In this document: piece by piece, positions 51,987-60,919 of the stretch | How positions within the stretch are numbered: position 1 is the first letter of the stretch | Layout of the letters: every line of letters begins with the position of its first letter | Made by a program: the position numbers and the translations under genes | The notes under the pieces: model-generated | Told to the model about the DNA's origin: nothing | Seen by the model: the letters and a program-made list of their open reading frames with translations, nothing else | Database searches by the model: none | Assembly: GCF_014656545.1 (NCBI RefSeq) | Contig: NZ_BNDS01000002.1 | Coordinates: 70,288 to 134,287 of the forward strand | Length of the DNA: 64,000 nucleotides | DNA from: Neobacillus kokaensis | Lineage (GTDB): Bacteria > Bacillota > Bacilli > Bacillales > Cytobacillaceae | Direction: 5' to 3'

Positions 51987-52775
51987 TTATTCTTTTACTC
52001 TGAGAGTACCAATTTGTTCTCCCATTTTAATTTCTTTTGGAGTAAGAATGGATGGATCCACTTGAAAGATTTCCTTTTCGAATAACAAGACAACCGTAGA
52101 GCCGAAAGTGAAAAAGGCCATCTCCTCGCCCTTTTTTAATTCCTCCCCTTTAAAGGTAGTTTCAATTGAATTTACAAACATTGCTCCTACCTTAACAACT
52201 GACACATTCCCAAATTTTGTTTTAATCTCAGTAATGACCCGATAGTTTTTTGCAAGCGTACGGACCCCGTATTTTAACCCCCACTTATTAACCGGATAAG
52301 ATTTGGAGCCGAGCGTCCACTGCTTTTTAACAATTCCATCAACAGGGCTATGTATTCGATGATAATGACTTGGGCTTAAATAAAGAATCATATAAGTTCC
52401 ATTAAGATACTTTGTTAAAACATCACGGTCCCCAAGCATTTCTTCAATGGAATATACCTTTTCTTTAACTATGATTTCACTTTGTTCTGTAATCGAACCA
52501 ATATCCTCTATTACAGCATCAACCGGACTGACAACAGAATTTCTACCTTGATGAATGTTTCTTGCATCCTTTTTTAACTGTCTGACAAATAAATCATGTA
52601 AAGTCGGATACTCACTTATACCTTTCTCCATTTCTTCCTGCTTTAAATGGTAGACCTTTGCAAATGACGGTACCATCATCCTGCTGACTCGAGAACGGGC
52701 AAATTTCTGTAAAATGGACGATGACCACCTGCCATTTGTTAATTCAATTAGCATACGATACAACAGCTGAAGCAT
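51987..52775 (-). CDS. psd: Phosphatidylserine decarboxylase
   Basis: The enzyme makes phosphatidylethanolamine from phosphatidylserine at the membrane. The 262-residue proenzyme self-cleaves at the Gly-Ser bond of the LGST-type motif, here FGST (AFFTFGSTVVLLFEKE near residue 235), to yield the pyruvoyl group. The catalytic VSPVDAVIEDIG and HYHRIHSPVDG segments are present. I start it at ATG 52775 with GGGGGTC upstream. It is divergent from pssA. Confidence 0.94.
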   Translation of the reverse strand: MLQLLYRMLIELTNGRWSSSILQKFARSRVSRMMVPSFAKVYHLKQEEMEKGISEYPTLHDLFVRQLKKDARNIHQGRNSVVSPVDAVIEDIGSITEQSEIIVKEKVYSIEEMLGDRDVLTKYLNGTYMILYLSPSHYHRIHSPVDGIVKKQWTLGSKSYPVNKWGLKYGVRTLAKNYRVITEIKTKFGNVSVVKVGAMFVNSIETTFKGEELKKGEEMAFFTFGSTVVLLFEKEIFQVDPSILTPKEIKMGEQIGTLRVKE

Positions 52776-52806
52776 GAAATGACCCCCAAAAAGTGTAAAA
52801 ATACTC

Positions 52807-52835
52807 TTTACGAATAGACATAAAAACATTACAAT
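52807..52835 (+). promoter_or_regulatory. Candidate sigma-A promoter of pssA
   Basis: TTTACG (52807-52812), 17 bases, then TACAAT (52830-52835) precede the pssA start by about 65 bases. Confidence 0.5.
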
Positions 52836-52899
52836 TAAATATTATAGATTAACTGACAAAAACAAAACACCTATTATTTGAAAGGGGTGGTAAGGAAAA

Positions 52900-53439
52900 G
52901 TGTTTTTATTGGATGTACTTGACCAAACCATTAAAAAGCTGAAAGCACAAACTGCCAATGTAATGACATTAACCAACTTATCATTAGGCGGATTTGCGAT
53001 TGTTTTTGGTTTAGATGGAAATTTACGATTAAGCTTGCTCCTCATTTTTATCGCTGCATTAGCCGACCGGTTTGATGGAATGATTGCCCGCAAATTTAAT
53101 ATTGAATCCGAACTTGGCAAACAATTGGATTCCATGAGTGATATTATATCATTTGGAGTGGCTCCAGCACTATTACTATATCAAGGAATTTTACATGAAT
53201 TCGGCGGACCAGGTTCATTCTTTACCGTTTTCTATATTGGATGCGGGGCATTTAGACTAGCAAGATTTAATATTTCAGAAAGCAACGGCTATTTTACCGG
53301 ACTTCCGATCACTGCTGCAGGATGTCTGGCAACGCTAAGTTATTTAGCAATTCCTTACCTGCCATCACAAACGTTCTTATTTACTATTATTATTTTATCC
53401 TTCCTAATGGTAAGTACCTTTAAACTAAAAAAGGTCTAA
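52900..53439 (+). CDS. pssA: CDP-diacylglycerol-serine O-phosphatidyltransferase
   Basis: This enzyme makes phosphatidylserine, the substrate of the divergent psd product. The 179-residue membrane protein has the complete CDP-alcohol phosphatidyltransferase signature, spaced D-x2-DG-x2-AR-x8-G-x3-D-x3-D (DRFDGMIARKF, then GKQLDSMSD), and several transmembrane helices. The start is GTG 52900 with AAAGGGGTGG upstream. In B. subtilis pssA and psd lie together elsewhere in the chromosome. Confidence 0.93.
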   Translation: MFLLDVLDQTIKKLKAQTANVMTLTNLSLGGFAIVFGLDGNLRLSLLLIFIAALADRFDGMIARKFNIESELGKQLDSMSDIISFGVAPALLLYQGILHEFGGPGSFFTVFYIGCGAFRLARFNISESNGYFTGLPITAAGCLATLSYLAIPYLPSQTFLFTIIILSFLMVSTFKLKKV

Positions 53440-53466
53440 TTTTCATTCCTATTTTCAACATATTAT

Positions 53467-53514
53467 TAAAAAAGGCTTATTTCGGCACTTAGCCGGGTAG
53501 GTCTTTTTTTTTAT
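53467..53514 (+). terminator. Terminator after pssA
   Basis: An imperfect stem (AGGCTTA with TAGGTCT, and an inner CGGC/GCCG) ends in a run of nine Ts. Confidence 0.6.
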
Positions 53515-53618
53515 TCTCGACTTCCTGCCAAATAAAATTATTTGGACAGACACAATTTCTCGTTTTTTTCATAGGAATTAATAATAGGCTATAGTCCAAA
53601 GTTTCGGGGGGGATATGG

Positions 53619-54335
53619 ATGTCTGGAATCTTAACAGCTCTTGGTTATTTAATGAAGGAGTTTTTATTTCTTGTATCTTATGTAAAGAACAACGCCTTTC
53701 CTCAACCCCTTTCCGCTGCAGATGAAAGAAAGTATTTGCGGTTAATGGCTGAAGGGGACCCGCATGCACGTAATATGCTGATTGAACACAATTTACGCCT
53801 AGTCGCACATATTGTAAAAAAATTCGAAAACACCGGAGAGGATTCTGAGGACCTCATCTCCATTGGAACCATTGGTCTCATTAAAGCGATTGAAAGCTAT
53901 TCCGAAGGTAAAGGAACAAAGCTTGCGACTTATGCAGCCCGCTGTATTGAAAATGAAATTCTCATGCACCTAAGAGCGTTAAAAAAAACGAAAAAAGATG
54001 TTTCGTTGCATGATCCAATTGGTCAGGATAAAGAAGGAAATGAAATTTCTTTAATCGACGTTCTGAAATCTGAATCAGAGGACGTCATCGATACAATCCA
54101 GCTTAATATGGAGCTTGAAAAAATCAAAAAATATATTGAGGTTTTGGATAATCGTGAGAAGGAAGTAATCATTGGCCGATTCGGCCTTGATTTACAAAAG
54201 GAAAAAACACAGCGGGAAATTGCTAAAGAGCTGGGCATTTCAAGAAGCTATGTATCAAGAATTGAAAAGCGGGCATTAATGAAAATGTTCCATGAATTTT
54301 ATCGCGCTGAAAAAGAACGGAAAAAGAAAAGTTAA
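53619..54335 (+). CDS. sigK: Sporulation sigma factor SigK, uninterrupted
   Basis: Pro-sigma-K drives late mother-cell transcription (coat, spore release). The 238-residue protein has the N-terminal pro-sequence (about the first 20 residues, hydrophobic [15 protein letters not shown]), region 2 ([20 protein letters not shown], then [14 protein letters not shown]) and region 4 ([19 protein letters not shown]). The coding sequence is continuous; no skin-type element splits it as in B. subtilis 168. GGGGGGGGAT precedes the ATG. Confidence 0.95.
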   Translation: MSGILTALGYLMKEFLFLVSYVKNNAFPQPLSAADERKYLRLMAEGDPHARNMLIEHNLRLVAHIVKKFENTGEDSEDLISIGTIGLIKAIESYSEGKGTKLATYAARCIENEILMHLRALKKTKKDVSLHDPIGQDKEGNEISLIDVLKSESEDVIDTIQLNMELEKIKKYIEVLDNREKEVIIGRFGLDLQKEKTQREIAKELGISRSYVSRIEKRALMKMFHEFYRAEKERKKKS

Positions 54336-54359
54336 TAAAAACGATAGCTAGAACAAAGA

Positions 54360-54392
54360 AAGAGCGGGATTTATTAATCCCGCCCTTTTTTA
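54360..54392. terminator. Bidirectional terminator between sigK and the lipoprotein gene
   Basis: AGCGGGATT and AATCCCGCC pair with T-runs available on the plus side. It lies between convergent genes. Confidence 0.7.
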
Positions 54393-55345
54393 CCTTCTTG
54401 AAGCACATTTACCCATTTATTCCCGCTATCCGTTGACTCATATACGTCATTTTTATAGGTTGTAAACGCCAATTGTTTATTGTTCTTTGGATTAACCGCT
54501 AAATATGTAATCGGGTTATCATAATCAAGAAAAGGAAAGTTATACGCTGCTTGTTTTCCTGTTTTCAGATTTAAGCTCTTTAACATAATTTTCTCATTTT
54601 CTACACTAGAAAATAACAGAGTATCATCCATGAACGTCAATGCCGTTACCATTAATGGCTCCGTTACAAGCTTCATTGTATTCCCATTGTCATTGGAGTA
54701 ATAAATACCTGATCTTGTCGCCATTGCTAAGGAATCAGCATTGCGTGGATGCACAGCAATCATCCCTAGGGAATCAGCGTTAAACCCTTTAAGCTCACTT
54801 TTTTTCCAGCTTTCACCGAAATCTTTTGTATAATTCACACCTAGACTTAATTTCTCACTTGGTTCTTCGCTAATCACATAAAGTGCGGGTCCATTATAGG
54901 CTGCTGCCATAAAGTGAAAATTAGCTTTCCCGTAGAAAGCTATTTTTTCAAGACTTTTTCCTTTATCCTGACTCTTCACAATGCCAAGCGGATTCTTAAA
55001 ATCGGTTCCATTCTGCGGCTTGCCGCTAGCTATAAAACCTTCCTCAATAGCCTGGAATCCCATATACTGATGGCGATTCGAGGTTGATTCATACCATTTA
55101 CCTTCCTGGTATATTTTCAAGCCTTTATTTGACGCGATATAAAGACCATGATCATTACCTGGATAGCCAATGCCAAAAATCCGGCTTACTTTAAGCGACT
55201 TAGCTTCCTTTATTTCGTAAGGAACATTAGCATTATTCTCTTTATTTTCATTACTAATCTTTGATTCCTTTTTAGTGTTATTTGTGCAGCCAGCAGCAAT
55301 TAATAAAATTATTGTTAAAATACTTAATAAAGCGCTTTTCTTCAA
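54374..55345 (-). CDS. BNR/sialidase-like repeat lipoprotein (F510_1955-type)
   Basis: This 323-residue lipoprotein has a signal peptide ending in the lipobox LIAAGC (Cys20), an Asn/Glu/Lys-rich linker, then a beta-propeller with BNR-type boxes: SQDKGKSLEKI, TKDFGESWKKS, SNDNGNTMKLV and STDSGNKWVNV. It would sit on the outer face of the membrane. The family is widespread in Bacillaceae without a known function; carbohydrate binding is a guess. Confidence 0.82.
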   Translation of the reverse strand: MKKSALLSILTIILLIAAGCTNNTKKESKISNENKENNANVPYEIKEAKSLKVSRIFGIGYPGNDHGLYIASNKGLKIYQEGKWYESTSNRHQYMGFQAIEEGFIASGKPQNGTDFKNPLGIVKSQDKGKSLEKIAFYGKANFHFMAAAYNGPALYVISEEPSEKLSLGVNYTKDFGESWKKSELKGFNADSLGMIAVHPRNADSLAMATRSGIYYSNDNGNTMKLVTEPLMVTALTFMDDTLLFSSVENEKIMLKSLNLKTGKQAAYNFPFLDYDNPITYLAVNPKNNKQLAFTTYKNDVYESTDSGNKWVNVLQEGKKGRD

Positions 55346-55505
55346 TGCTATCTCCTCCGGAAATCCTTATCCCTCCACTTATACCCCAGTATCGTTACGA
55401 ATGTCAAATTATATAGACTGATTCCCCGCTTCTTCCGCTTCTGCCTATTCAACTGAAAAAATGTCTACATATCTTAATAATAAAAGATGAGAGGGGGTAT
55501 ATCGT

Positions 55506-55673
55506 ATGCCTACTGGTTATCCATATCCTTCATACGGTTATCCATCACCATATAGCTATTCTCCGTATGGCGGGCGTAGAGGCTGGGGGGGAATATGGAT
55601 TGCGATCATCATCGTTTTATTTATCCTGTTAGCGATCTTTGGAGCTTGGTGGTGGTATGCATCCTTTTATTGA
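55506..55673 (+). CDS. Tiny Tyr/Pro-rich membrane protein (YjcZ-like)
   Basis: The frame encodes 55 residues. The N-terminal half is rich in Tyr, Pro, Ser and Gly (MPTGYPYPSYGYPSPYSYSP), followed by GGRRGWGG and one transmembrane helix (IWIAIIIVLFILLAIFGAWW). The layout recalls the small YjcZ/SscA-type sporulation proteins, but I cannot assign it. GAGAGGGGG lies upstream of the ATG at 55506. Confidence 0.6.
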   Translation: MPTGYPYPSYGYPSPYSYSPYGGRRGWGGIWIAIIIVLFILLAIFGAWWWYASFY

Positions 55674-55783
55674 TTTATCCATAGCTTATGCTAATTGGCA
55701 TAGGCTTTTTATAATTCAGGTATTAGATTTTTTCGAATATTAAATATAAAATAGTATTGGATATATTTAAAGGAGGTATTTTT

Positions 55784-57583
55784 ATGACAGCGGTTACATA
55801 TTCAGATGTTTGGAATCTTGATGTATTTTTTAAAGGCGGCAGCGATTCACAGGAGTTCAAAGACCATCTGGTACAAACAGAAGAAGTAATTAAACAGTTT
55901 CATGCAAAAGTAAATTCCTGGACGCCAAAGAACTCACCTTTAGACAGTCAATACTAAAAAGAACTGCTCACTGATTTCGAGACTGCGGCCAAAAAGCTTC
56001 GTCAAGCAGGAGCTTTTGTCGGCTGTTTGCAAGCTGAAAATACCGATGATAAAAAAGCTTATACACTTGATTCGATTGTTACTAGTTTAAGTGCAGCTTT
56101 CCAAACTGCCATTGGTACTTTTGATAATACATTAACAACCATAGAAGATGAGATTTGGAACAAGCTTTTTACTGACGAATCTTTAAACGAGCTTTCCTTC
56201 GTATTAACAGAGCGCCGGGATCGGGCAAAGGATAAACTGTCAAAAGAGGAGGAAGCTCTAATCAGCGCTCTAGGTGTTGATGGCTATCATAGCTGGGGAC
56301 AATTGTATGATCTTATCGTTAGTAAAATAAAAGTTCCGTTTATCGAAAATGACCAGGAACAGCTGCTTTCTGTCGGCCAGGCATTTAATAAATTCTCAAG
56401 CCCCGATCGTGAAATTCGGGCGAACATTTTCAATAACTGGGAAAAAGCTTGGGGTGAACAAGCTGACTTTTTAGGTAAAACATTGAACCATTTATCCGGT
56501 TTCCGATTAAGTGTCTATAACAAAAGAGGCTGGGAAAATGTTTTAGATGAGCCGCTAAAAATCAACCGCATGAAACAGGAAACCCTTGATACAATGTGGG
56601 CGGTGATTTCGGAAAACAAGCAAAAACTTGTAGAATATTTGGAGCGAAAGGCTAAGCTTTTAGGACTTAAGAAATTAAGCTGGTTTGATTTAGATGCCCC
56701 ATATGGCAAAACGGAAACAAAAATGTCCTATCAAGAAGGAGCCGAATTTATTGAGCAAAATTTTTCTTTATTCGGTGAGAAAATGGCTTCTTTTGCGAAA
56801 AAGGCTTTCGAAGAACAGTGGATTGAGGCTGCTGACCGCACGGGGAAGGCACCAGGAGGCTTTTGTACCTTCTTCCCTGAAAATGAACAATCACGGATTT
56901 TCATGACTTATTCAGGAACGCCATCAAATGTCTCGACCCTAGCCCATGAGCTTGGCCACGGATTTCATACGTACTCCATGAGAGGAATTCACAATTTAAA
57001 TCGCATGTATGCGATGAATGTTGCTGAAACAGCTTCGACCTTTGCCGAAATGATTGTAGCTGACGCAGCTGTGAAAAATGCCAAGGACGAAGAAGAAAAG
57101 CTTGTACTACTTGATGATAAAATTCAAAGAACAGTTGCGCTGCTCATGAATATCCATGCCCGCTTCTTGTTTGAAACACGTTTTTACGAAGAAAGAAAAC
57201 GAGGACCAGTGGCTGTGGAGCGTTTAAATGAATTAATGCTTCAAGCGCAAAAGGATGCTTACTGCAACGCCTTAGAAGAGTACCATCCACTGTTCTGGGC
57301 TTCTAAACTGCACTTTTTTATCACAGGTGTGCCTTTCTATAACTTCCCATATACATTTGGCTACCTTTTCTCCTTAGGAATCTATGCTCAGGCGCTTCAG
57401 GAAGGAAAAGGTTATGAGGAAAAATATATTGCCCTATTAAGGGATACGGCATCTATGACTGTTGAAGACCTTGCGAAGAAACATCTTAGTGTTGATATTA
57501 CACAAAAAGATTTCTGGGAAAAAGCGGTCAACATCTGTCTTGATGATATTAATGAATTTTTAGAGATTACTAAAAATATATAA
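55784..57583 (+). pseudogene. M3-family oligoendopeptidase with an internal stop codon
   Basis: The frame from ATG 55784 (AAAGGAGG upstream) reads 57 codons, meets TAA at 55955-55957, and continues in the same frame to 57583 without further fault, about 600 codons in all, the normal length of the PepF-like M3 family. The catalytic zinc motif HELGH (in TLAHELGHGFHTYSM, about 56.95 kb) and the downstream metal-ligand region NVAETASTFAEMI are intact. So one nonsense codon separates the first tenth from the rest. It may be a recent pseudogene, a sequencing error, or be rescued by internal initiation; no good internal ribosome binding site is seen. Confidence 0.85.
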
Positions 57584-57587
57584 GTTC

Positions 57588-57620
57588 AAAAAAGGGGGAC
57601 GGTTAGAACTCCCCCTTTAA
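57588..57620. terminator. Bidirectional terminator after the oligoendopeptidase gene
   Basis: AAAGGGGGA and TCCCCCTTT form a perfect stem between the convergent oligoendopeptidase and thioesterase genes. Confidence 0.7.
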
Positions 57621-57623
57621 CCC

Positions 57624-58046
57624 CTATTCACCGATAATCATTACAGATGAGACCACGCTGGCTGTTTTCTTTTCGTTTTGAACCAAATCAGCGACAACAT
57701 ACGCTGTCCGTTTTCCTATTCTTTCAACTCTTGCCTCAACTATAACCTCTCCCATTAGAACAGGCCGATGAAATGTTGTATGTAAATCAATCGAGGTAAA
57801 GGATTGACCATTGTGCAATTTCGAAGCAACTGCATAGGCCATCATAATATCAGCGGCAGAAGAAACAAAGCCGCCCATAGCAACCCCTAAACCATTAATA
57901 AACCTTTCATCGACCTGCCAAATTCCTCTTGCAATTCCATCATTGGCATCATTTACTCTAATTTGTAAAGTTTCATCACAGTTTGGCGGCTTTACCCCTT
58001 TTGTTACAACCCCCATTAGGTCAAATCGTTTAATAACATTCCCCAT
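57624..58046 (-). CDS. PaaI-type hotdog thioesterase
   Basis: This 140-residue single hotdog-fold protein should hydrolyse acyl- or aryl-CoA thioesters. The family core is visible in NGLGVAMGGFVSSAADIMMAYA (near residue 50) and TSIDLHTTFHRPVLMGEVIV. I start it at ATG 58046 with AGGGGCG upstream. It lies at the end of a cluster with PaaX and beta-oxidation genes, where PaaI releases dead-end CoA esters; that role is inferred from context. Confidence 0.8.
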   Translation of the reverse strand: MGNVIKRFDLMGVVTKGVKPPNCDETLQIRVNDANDGIARGIWQVDERFINGLGVAMGGFVSSAADIMMAYAVASKLHNGQSFTSIDLHTTFHRPVLMGEVIVEARVERIGKRTAYVVADLVQNEKKTASVVSSVMIIGE

Positions 58047-58078
58047 AGCCAACGCCCCTTTTATAACTGCTCTTCTTT

Positions 58079-59029
58079 TTAGATAAAACGATGTAAGCGC
58101 TCCTCCATAACAGTCCTAGCCTCGTTCATCATTCCGTCTAATAATTCCTTGACGGTTGGAATATCTTCGATCAGGCCGGCAACCTGCCCGCTGTTCATAA
58201 AGCCGTTTTGGTCGTCCCCGAGCAAGGCGCCATTCAAATGATAATTCTCCGAAGTCATCTCTTGATATTGTTCGATGGACATACCACTCCGTTCTAAATC
58301 AATAATTTGTTTGGCATAAGGTGATTTTAGGACCCGCCGCACTTGACCAACCGTACGCCCTAGAATAACTGTTTCATGATCGTTCGCATCCATTAGTCTT
58401 TGTTTATATGCAGAATGAAATGGGGCATCCTTAGTGGCGATTAACCGTGTCCCCAATTGCACCCCTGAAGCCCCTAACATCAAAGCAGCAGCTAAACCTC
58501 GACCATCTCCTATTCCTCCAGCAGCCAGAACCGGAATAGACACCTGTTTACAGATTTGCGGGATTAGCGTAAATGTTGTCAATTCTAAGTTTGAATTAAT
58601 CCCTGCAGCTTCAAATCCTTCCGCTGCCAGAATATCCGCTCCTGCCTCTTCTGCCTTCTTGGCATGTTTGACAGCCGCAACAATAACAATTACTTTAATG
58701 TTATGTTCGTGCAACAATGGAATATATGGCGCTGGGTTACCAGCAGATAAAGATACAACCGGGATTTTATGCTTGATGACAAGTTGAATTATTTCTTCTG
58801 TATAGGAGCTGACATTAATCGGTATATTAATCGCAAATGGCAGTGCTGTTTTTTCCTTTGTTTCTTTAATGATAGCTTCTACTTGATCTGGAGTCATGGT
58901 TCCACATCCAATTGTCCCTAGACCGCCGGCGTTCGATACTGCTGCTGTTAGCTGGGCATTGCTGATGTTCCCCATTCCCCCTTGAATAATAGGGTATTTT
59001 ATCGAAAGCAATTGATTGACATAGTTCAT
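58079..59029 (-). CDS. Nitronate monooxygenase / 2-nitropropane dioxygenase-like flavoprotein
   Basis: This 316-residue TIM-barrel FMN protein has the opening YPIIQGGMGNISNAQLTAAV, ANG/GGLGTIGCG, and the phosphate-binding PVLAAGGIGDGRGLAAALMLGASGVQLGTR near residue 170. The family includes nitronate monooxygenases and FabK enoyl-ACP reductases, and the two cannot be separated by eye. It is cotranscribed with the thioesterase. Confidence 0.82.
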   Translation of the reverse strand: MNYVNQLLSIKYPIIQGGMGNISNAQLTAAVSNAGGLGTIGCGTMTPDQVEAIIKETKEKTALPFAINIPINVSSYTEEIIQLVIKHKIPVVSLSAGNPAPYIPLLHEHNIKVIVIVAAVKHAKKAEEAGADILAAEGFEAAGINSNLELTTFTLIPQICKQVSIPVLAAGGIGDGRGLAAALMLGASGVQLGTRLIATKDAPFHSAYKQRLMDANDHETVILGRTVGQVRRVLKSPYAKQIIDLERSGMSIEQYQEMTSENYHLNGALLGDDQNGFMNSGQVAGLIEDIPTVKELLDGMMNEARTVMEERLHRFI

Positions 59030-59077
59030 TTGGCTTCCCCCTTACAGGACTAGTACACTAATTCCATTTACAACAAA

Positions 59078-59107
59078 GCAGCTCTTCTTTAATGAAGAAA
59101 AGCTGCT
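59078..59107 (-). terminator. Terminator after paaX
   Basis: AGCAGCTTTTCTT and AAGAAGAGCTGCT pair on the minus strand around CATTA or similar, followed by TTTG. It lies between the paaX-like gene and the nitronate monooxygenase gene. Confidence 0.65.
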
Positions 59108-59111
59108 AAAT

Positions 59112-59996
59112 TTATTGCTGAACCATAAACGGATGGTATTGAGCATCGTAAGATTCATCTTTTTTGCAGATATCATTGTCATCTTTAAAAATGCTTTCAA
59201 AGAAACGGCTTGAAGGCTCTGCAAGAACTCGATAATATTGATTAAATAAAGATGCTGCAAGTGTTCCGTTCCAGTTATCGGGCAATAATTCTTTTGGTAG
59301 ACCGGGATCGATAAATAGAAATTTCCGATATTCGTGGACAAGGTTTGTCCGCTCCACAAAACACTCTGCATCTGACATTTCGCCACGATTAATAATTTCT
59401 TGGTTTGCAATGAATTGTTTACTGTACTTAATTATAAATTCTTCGTATTTATCTACGACTTCGCATAACTGCCAGCTTTTCTGAACGAGTGTTTGATTGT
59501 CTTTCGGACCAATATATTCAGAAACGAAATAATCGACATAATCACTGATGTCATATTTTTGAATAAGAAGCTTCATCTCTTTTTCTAAGTTGTTCGGCGA
59601 AATCCAGCATCCGTTTGAAAAACTGCCGAAACCGCTCCATAATAATTCCTGCCTAAGCTCATCGCGAATCGAGCGTTTTTCTTCTGGAATGGTATACATT
59701 AAGATACGCCACTTTCCATCCCAATCATTTGGATTAAGTTTAAAAATCCGCTTCCCCGCTTCCTCAATACGGCTCACACCAAGCTTTGTAAGATAATAAT
59801 AGCTGCGATTTTCCCTCTTTTCTGATTCCAGCCAGCCCTGTTTTAACATACGAGAGACAGCAACACGGACCGCCTGCTCATTATGACCAAATTCCTTTAA
59901 CAACCGAATTAAACTGCCGATCCAAATTTTATTGCCATAGTGGTGGATATAATCCCCGTAAATGGTAAAAATCATCGAACGTGTATTTTCCCCCAA
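59112..59996 (-). CDS. paaX: PaaX-family transcriptional regulator
   Basis: PaaX represses phenylacetate degradation genes and is released by phenylacetyl-CoA. The 294-residue protein has the N-terminal winged helix (WIGSLIRLLKEFGHNEQAVR, then VAVSRMLKQGWL), and the PaaX core (WDGKWRILMYTIPEEKRSIRD) and C-terminal domain. I start it at TTG 59996 because GGAGGT is eight bases before it; the TTG 24 bases upstream overlaps the ribosome binding site. It probably controls the surrounding catabolic genes. Confidence 0.88.
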   Translation of the reverse strand: MGENTRSMIFTIYGDYIHHYGNKIWIGSLIRLLKEFGHNEQAVRVAVSRMLKQGWLESEKRENRSYYYLTKLGVSRIEEAGKRIFKLNPNDWDGKWRILMYTIPEEKRSIRDELRQELLWSGFGSFSNGCWISPNNLEKEMKLLIQKYDISDYVDYFVSEYIGPKDNQTLVQKSWQLCEVVDKYEEFIIKYSKQFIANQEIINRGEMSDAECFVERTNLVHEYRKFLFIDPGLPKELLPDNWNGTLAASLFNQYYRVLAEPSSRFFESIFKDDNDICKKDESYDAQYHPFMVQQ

Positions 59997-60077
59997 AAGC
60001 TGCTCACCTCCACTTCCCAATATTTCATTTTTTATACGGACGTTTTTATTATATCGATTTTTTTAAAAAAGAAAAGT

Positions 60078-60854
60078 TTATTTCCCTTTAAATTGCGGCG
60101 CTCTTTTCTCACTGAATGCCTGTAATGCTTCGATTCGGTCCTCTGTTGGTATGGTTATTTCATAGGCCTTCGCTTCGATTTCTAGACCTGTTTGCAGGTC
60201 TGTGTTAATTCCTCTTGTTATCGCATACTTGGCCTGCCTGATGGCTACTGGCCCATTTTTCATTATTTTTGCTGCAAATTCCTGACAAGCAGAAAGCAAT
60301 TCACTTCTCGGCACAACCTGCAGCACAATTCCTAAGCTTTGTGCTTCTTCAGCTGATATTTTTTTGGCTGTAAAAATAAGCTCCTTCGCCTTTGTTTCAC
60401 CGATTAACCGCGGCAGGCGCTGCGTTCCACCCGCTCCTGGAATGATGGCCCAGCTTGTTTCAGTCAGTCCCATTGAAACTCCTTCAGCGGCTATCGCAAA
60501 ATCACATGATAACAGCCATTCAAATCCGCCGCCAAGGGCATAGCCGTTAACAGCTGCAATTGTTGGCTGCGGCAGCATGGCAATACTGTTAAACACATCG
60601 CGAATCGCTTTTACATTCCTTCTTACCTCTGTTTCATTTAACGTTTTTCTTTCCTTCAAATCCGCACCAGCGCTAAATGCCTTTTCACCAGCACCGGTAA
60701 AAATGACAACATGAACATCTTGATTAAGCGAAATAGCATTGACAATCTCTTGAAGTTCATGCAGAGTTTCATAGTTAAAACAATTTAGTACATCAGCGCG
60801 ATTCACTGTTACATACCCAATATGATTTTCTACTTTAAATAATACGTTTGACAT
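60078..60854 (-). CDS. Enoyl-CoA hydratase/isomerase
   Basis: This 258-residue crotonase-fold enzyme hydrates trans-2-enoyl-CoA. The oxyanion-hole segments are GEKAFSAGADLKE near residue 60 and AAVNGYALGGGFEWLLSCDFAIA near 100; the catalytic Glu region TETSWAIIPGAGGTQRLPR follows. In this cluster it resembles PaaF/PaaG-type hydratases. ATG 60854 is used, with AAGGAG upstream. Confidence 0.88.
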   Translation of the reverse strand: MSNVLFKVENHIGYVTVNRADVLNCFNYETLHELQEIVNAISLNQDVHVVIFTGAGEKAFSAGADLKERKTLNETEVRRNVKAIRDVFNSIAMLPQPTIAAVNGYALGGGFEWLLSCDFAIAAEGVSMGLTETSWAIIPGAGGTQRLPRLIGETKAKELIFTAKKISAEEAQSLGIVLQVVPRSELLSACQEFAAKIMKNGPVAIRQAKYAITRGINTDLQTGLEIEAKAYEITIPTEDRIEALQAFSEKRAPQFKGK

Positions 60855-60880
60855 TAACCAATCAGCTCCTTCTTTTACCA

Positions 60881-60915
60881 AAAAGCCCTTATATAGCTAG
60901 CTAAATAAGGGCTTT
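60881..60915 (-). terminator. Terminator between thiolase and enoyl-CoA hydratase genes
   Basis: AAGCCCTTAT and ATAAGGGCTT form a ten-pair stem followed by Ts on the minus strand. Confidence 0.75.
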
Positions 60916-60919
60916 AAGA

